Both the position numbers and the translations under genes were made by a program. A stretch of DNA of 5,836 bases from Oscillospiraceae bacterium (GTDB taxonomy: Bacteria; Bacillota; Clostridia; Oscillospirales; Ruminococcaceae): assembly GCA_031285945.1 (NCBI GenBank), contig JAITVF010000122.1:1-5836 (forward strand), written 5' to 3'. Shown here one piece after another: positions 5,274-5,836 of this stretch. Below the pieces are notes generated by a model that worked only from the letters and a program-made list of their open reading frames with translations, did no database searches and was not told the origin of the DNA. How positions within the stretch are numbered: position 1 is the stretch's first letter; each line of letters opens with the position of its first letter.

Positions 5274-5762
5274 TCATACCTCCCTGCCGCGGCGCAGCGC
5301 GATTGCGCCGGTTCGCGCTATGTCTGCAAGGCCCTTTCCCGCAAGCTCCGCCACAAGGGCGTCGAGCTCGTCGGGCTGGGCGCTCACCGTCAGTATAACC
5401 GACCCGTCGGCCTCCCGCTCCAAAACCCGGGCGTCGCAGCGCTCGCAAAGGCCGGCAAGTAAAGATTCGCCGCAGCTAAGCCGCAAAAGTGCAAATTCAC
5501 GCGATACCTGTGTTTCTTCCTCGTACAGTGTGACCTCCCGCACGCAGTTTAGGGTAGAAAGCTTTTCGAGCACATGCTCGAGGGAGAAATGCCTGCACTC
5601 AAGGCAGACGGTCAGCCGGGAGATTTCGGGCGTTTTGGTCTCGGCCACGGCAAGGGACCTGATATTCCAGCCCCAGCGGCGAATGAGAGCGGTTATACGG
5701 GTGAGCACGCCAAATTCATTGTCCACCATCAGGGTAAAGACAGACCGGGTATTCGCCTTCAT
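5274..5762 (-). CDS. ilvN: Acetolactate synthase small (regulatory) subunit, IlvN/IlvH type
   Basis: The small subunit activates acetolactate synthase (first common step of valine, leucine and isoleucine synthesis) and carries valine feedback inhibition. The 162 residues show an N-terminal ACT domain (about 8-80) with the family pattern FTLMVDNEFGVLTRITALIRRWGWNIRSLAV and ISRLTV (47-52). A C-terminal domain (about 85-160) begins VSREFALLRL and ends with the hallmark IARTGAIALRRG (148-159). Length is normal for the family. The ACT motif reads DNEFGVL where many relatives have EN-PGVL, so valine response may differ. AGGAGG (complement of 5769-5774) is 6 nt upstream of the ATG. The catalytic ilvB gene is not between this gene and the window edge and would have to lie upstream or elsewhere. 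Butyrate kinase follows after 4 nt, so the two form an operon. Confidence 0.88.
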   Translation of the reverse strand: MKANTRSVFTLMVDNEFGVLTRITALIRRWGWNIRSLAVAETKTPEISRLTVCLECRHFSLEHVLEKLSTLNCVREVTLYEEETQVSREFALLRLSCGESLLAGLCERCDARVLEREADGSVILTVSAQPDELDALVAELAGKGLADIARTGAIALRRGREV

Positions 5763-5792
5763 ACAATTCCTCCTACAATAGAATTACGGTCT

Positions 5793-5820
5793 AGGGCACG
5801 GCAGCCAGCCGTGCTCTTTT
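5793..5820 (+). terminator. Terminator-like hairpin on the plus strand upstream of the ilvN-like gene
   Basis: The arms AGGGCACGGC (5793-5802) and GCCGTGCTCT (5808-5817) pair over 10 positions with one G-T pair and a 5-nt loop, followed by TTTT (5817-5820) on the plus strand. No plus-strand gene precedes it within 1.7 kb. It may therefore stop antisense transcription, or act as a 5' leader hairpin when read on the minus strand toward the ilvN-like gene. The remaining 16 bases to the window edge show nothing I recognise. Confidence 0.35.
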
Positions 5821-5836
5821 CCGTCTTGTTGCTTAA

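Noticed and set aside
5320..5781. 153-codon plus-strand open frame opposite the ilvN-like gene
   Set aside because: It is a Ser/Arg-rich shadow of a well-supported ACT-domain gene with no recognisable family.
1..5836. CRISPR arrays, tRNA/rRNA genes, insertion sequences, riboswitches
   Set aside because: I saw no regularly spaced repeats, no tRNA cloverleaf or rRNA motifs, no transposase, and no recognisable riboswitch core on either strand by eye.

Overview
The window looks like a piece of an anaerobic Firmicutes (Clostridia, perhaps Oscillospirales-like) chromosome. The GC content is moderately high (judged by eye, not computed), and the gene set fits: a MalK/UgpC-type sugar-importer ATPase, an sdpRI-type regulator/membrane pair, a butyrate kinase, and strong AGGAGG-like ribosome binding sites with some TTG and GTG starts. 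Species cannot be read from the sequence.

Layout. (1) 1-885, + strand: the 3' part of a MalK/UgpC/MsmX-type ABC ATPase, cut by the window edge just before its Q-loop and closed by a clear intrinsic terminator (903-940). (2) 953-2009, + strand: a compact two-gene unit with its own consensus sigma-A-type promoter (TTGACA-17-TACAAT). A perfect 12-6-12 inverted repeat overlaps the -10. An SdpR-like ArsR-family repressor (TTG start, 1022) overlaps by 17 nt an SdpI-like six-helix membrane protein, and a strong terminator follows. By analogy with Bacillus subtilis sdpRI this is a self-repressing pair in which the membrane protein can sequester the repressor. No toxin genes lie nearby. (3) 2066-4142, + strand: a metallo-beta-lactamase-fold hydrolase with a C-terminal winged-helix region, then an AraC-type regulator with a GyrI-like small-molecule-binding domain. 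The octamer CGACTATA occurs at the -10 of the first gene and again in a dyad between the two genes, suggesting shared control. The AraC gene carries an in-frame internal ATG with a strong ribosome binding site exactly at the start of the ligand-binding domain. A 19-bp perfect hairpin follows. (4) 4196-5762, - strand: an acetolactate synthase small subunit (IlvN/IlvH type) followed 4 nt later by butyrate kinase, with the kinase ribosome binding site inside the end of the upstream gene. The catalytic IlvB subunit and phosphotransbutyrylase are not in the window.

Most of this is recognisable, ordinary gene content. The points most worth a second look are the possible dual-product AraC/GyrI gene, the repeated CGACTATA regulatory motif, the orphan sdpRI unit with a well-defined operator, the ilvN-buk coupling, and three long G runs inside conserved glycine motifs of buk. 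I did not find a convincing new multi-gene system.
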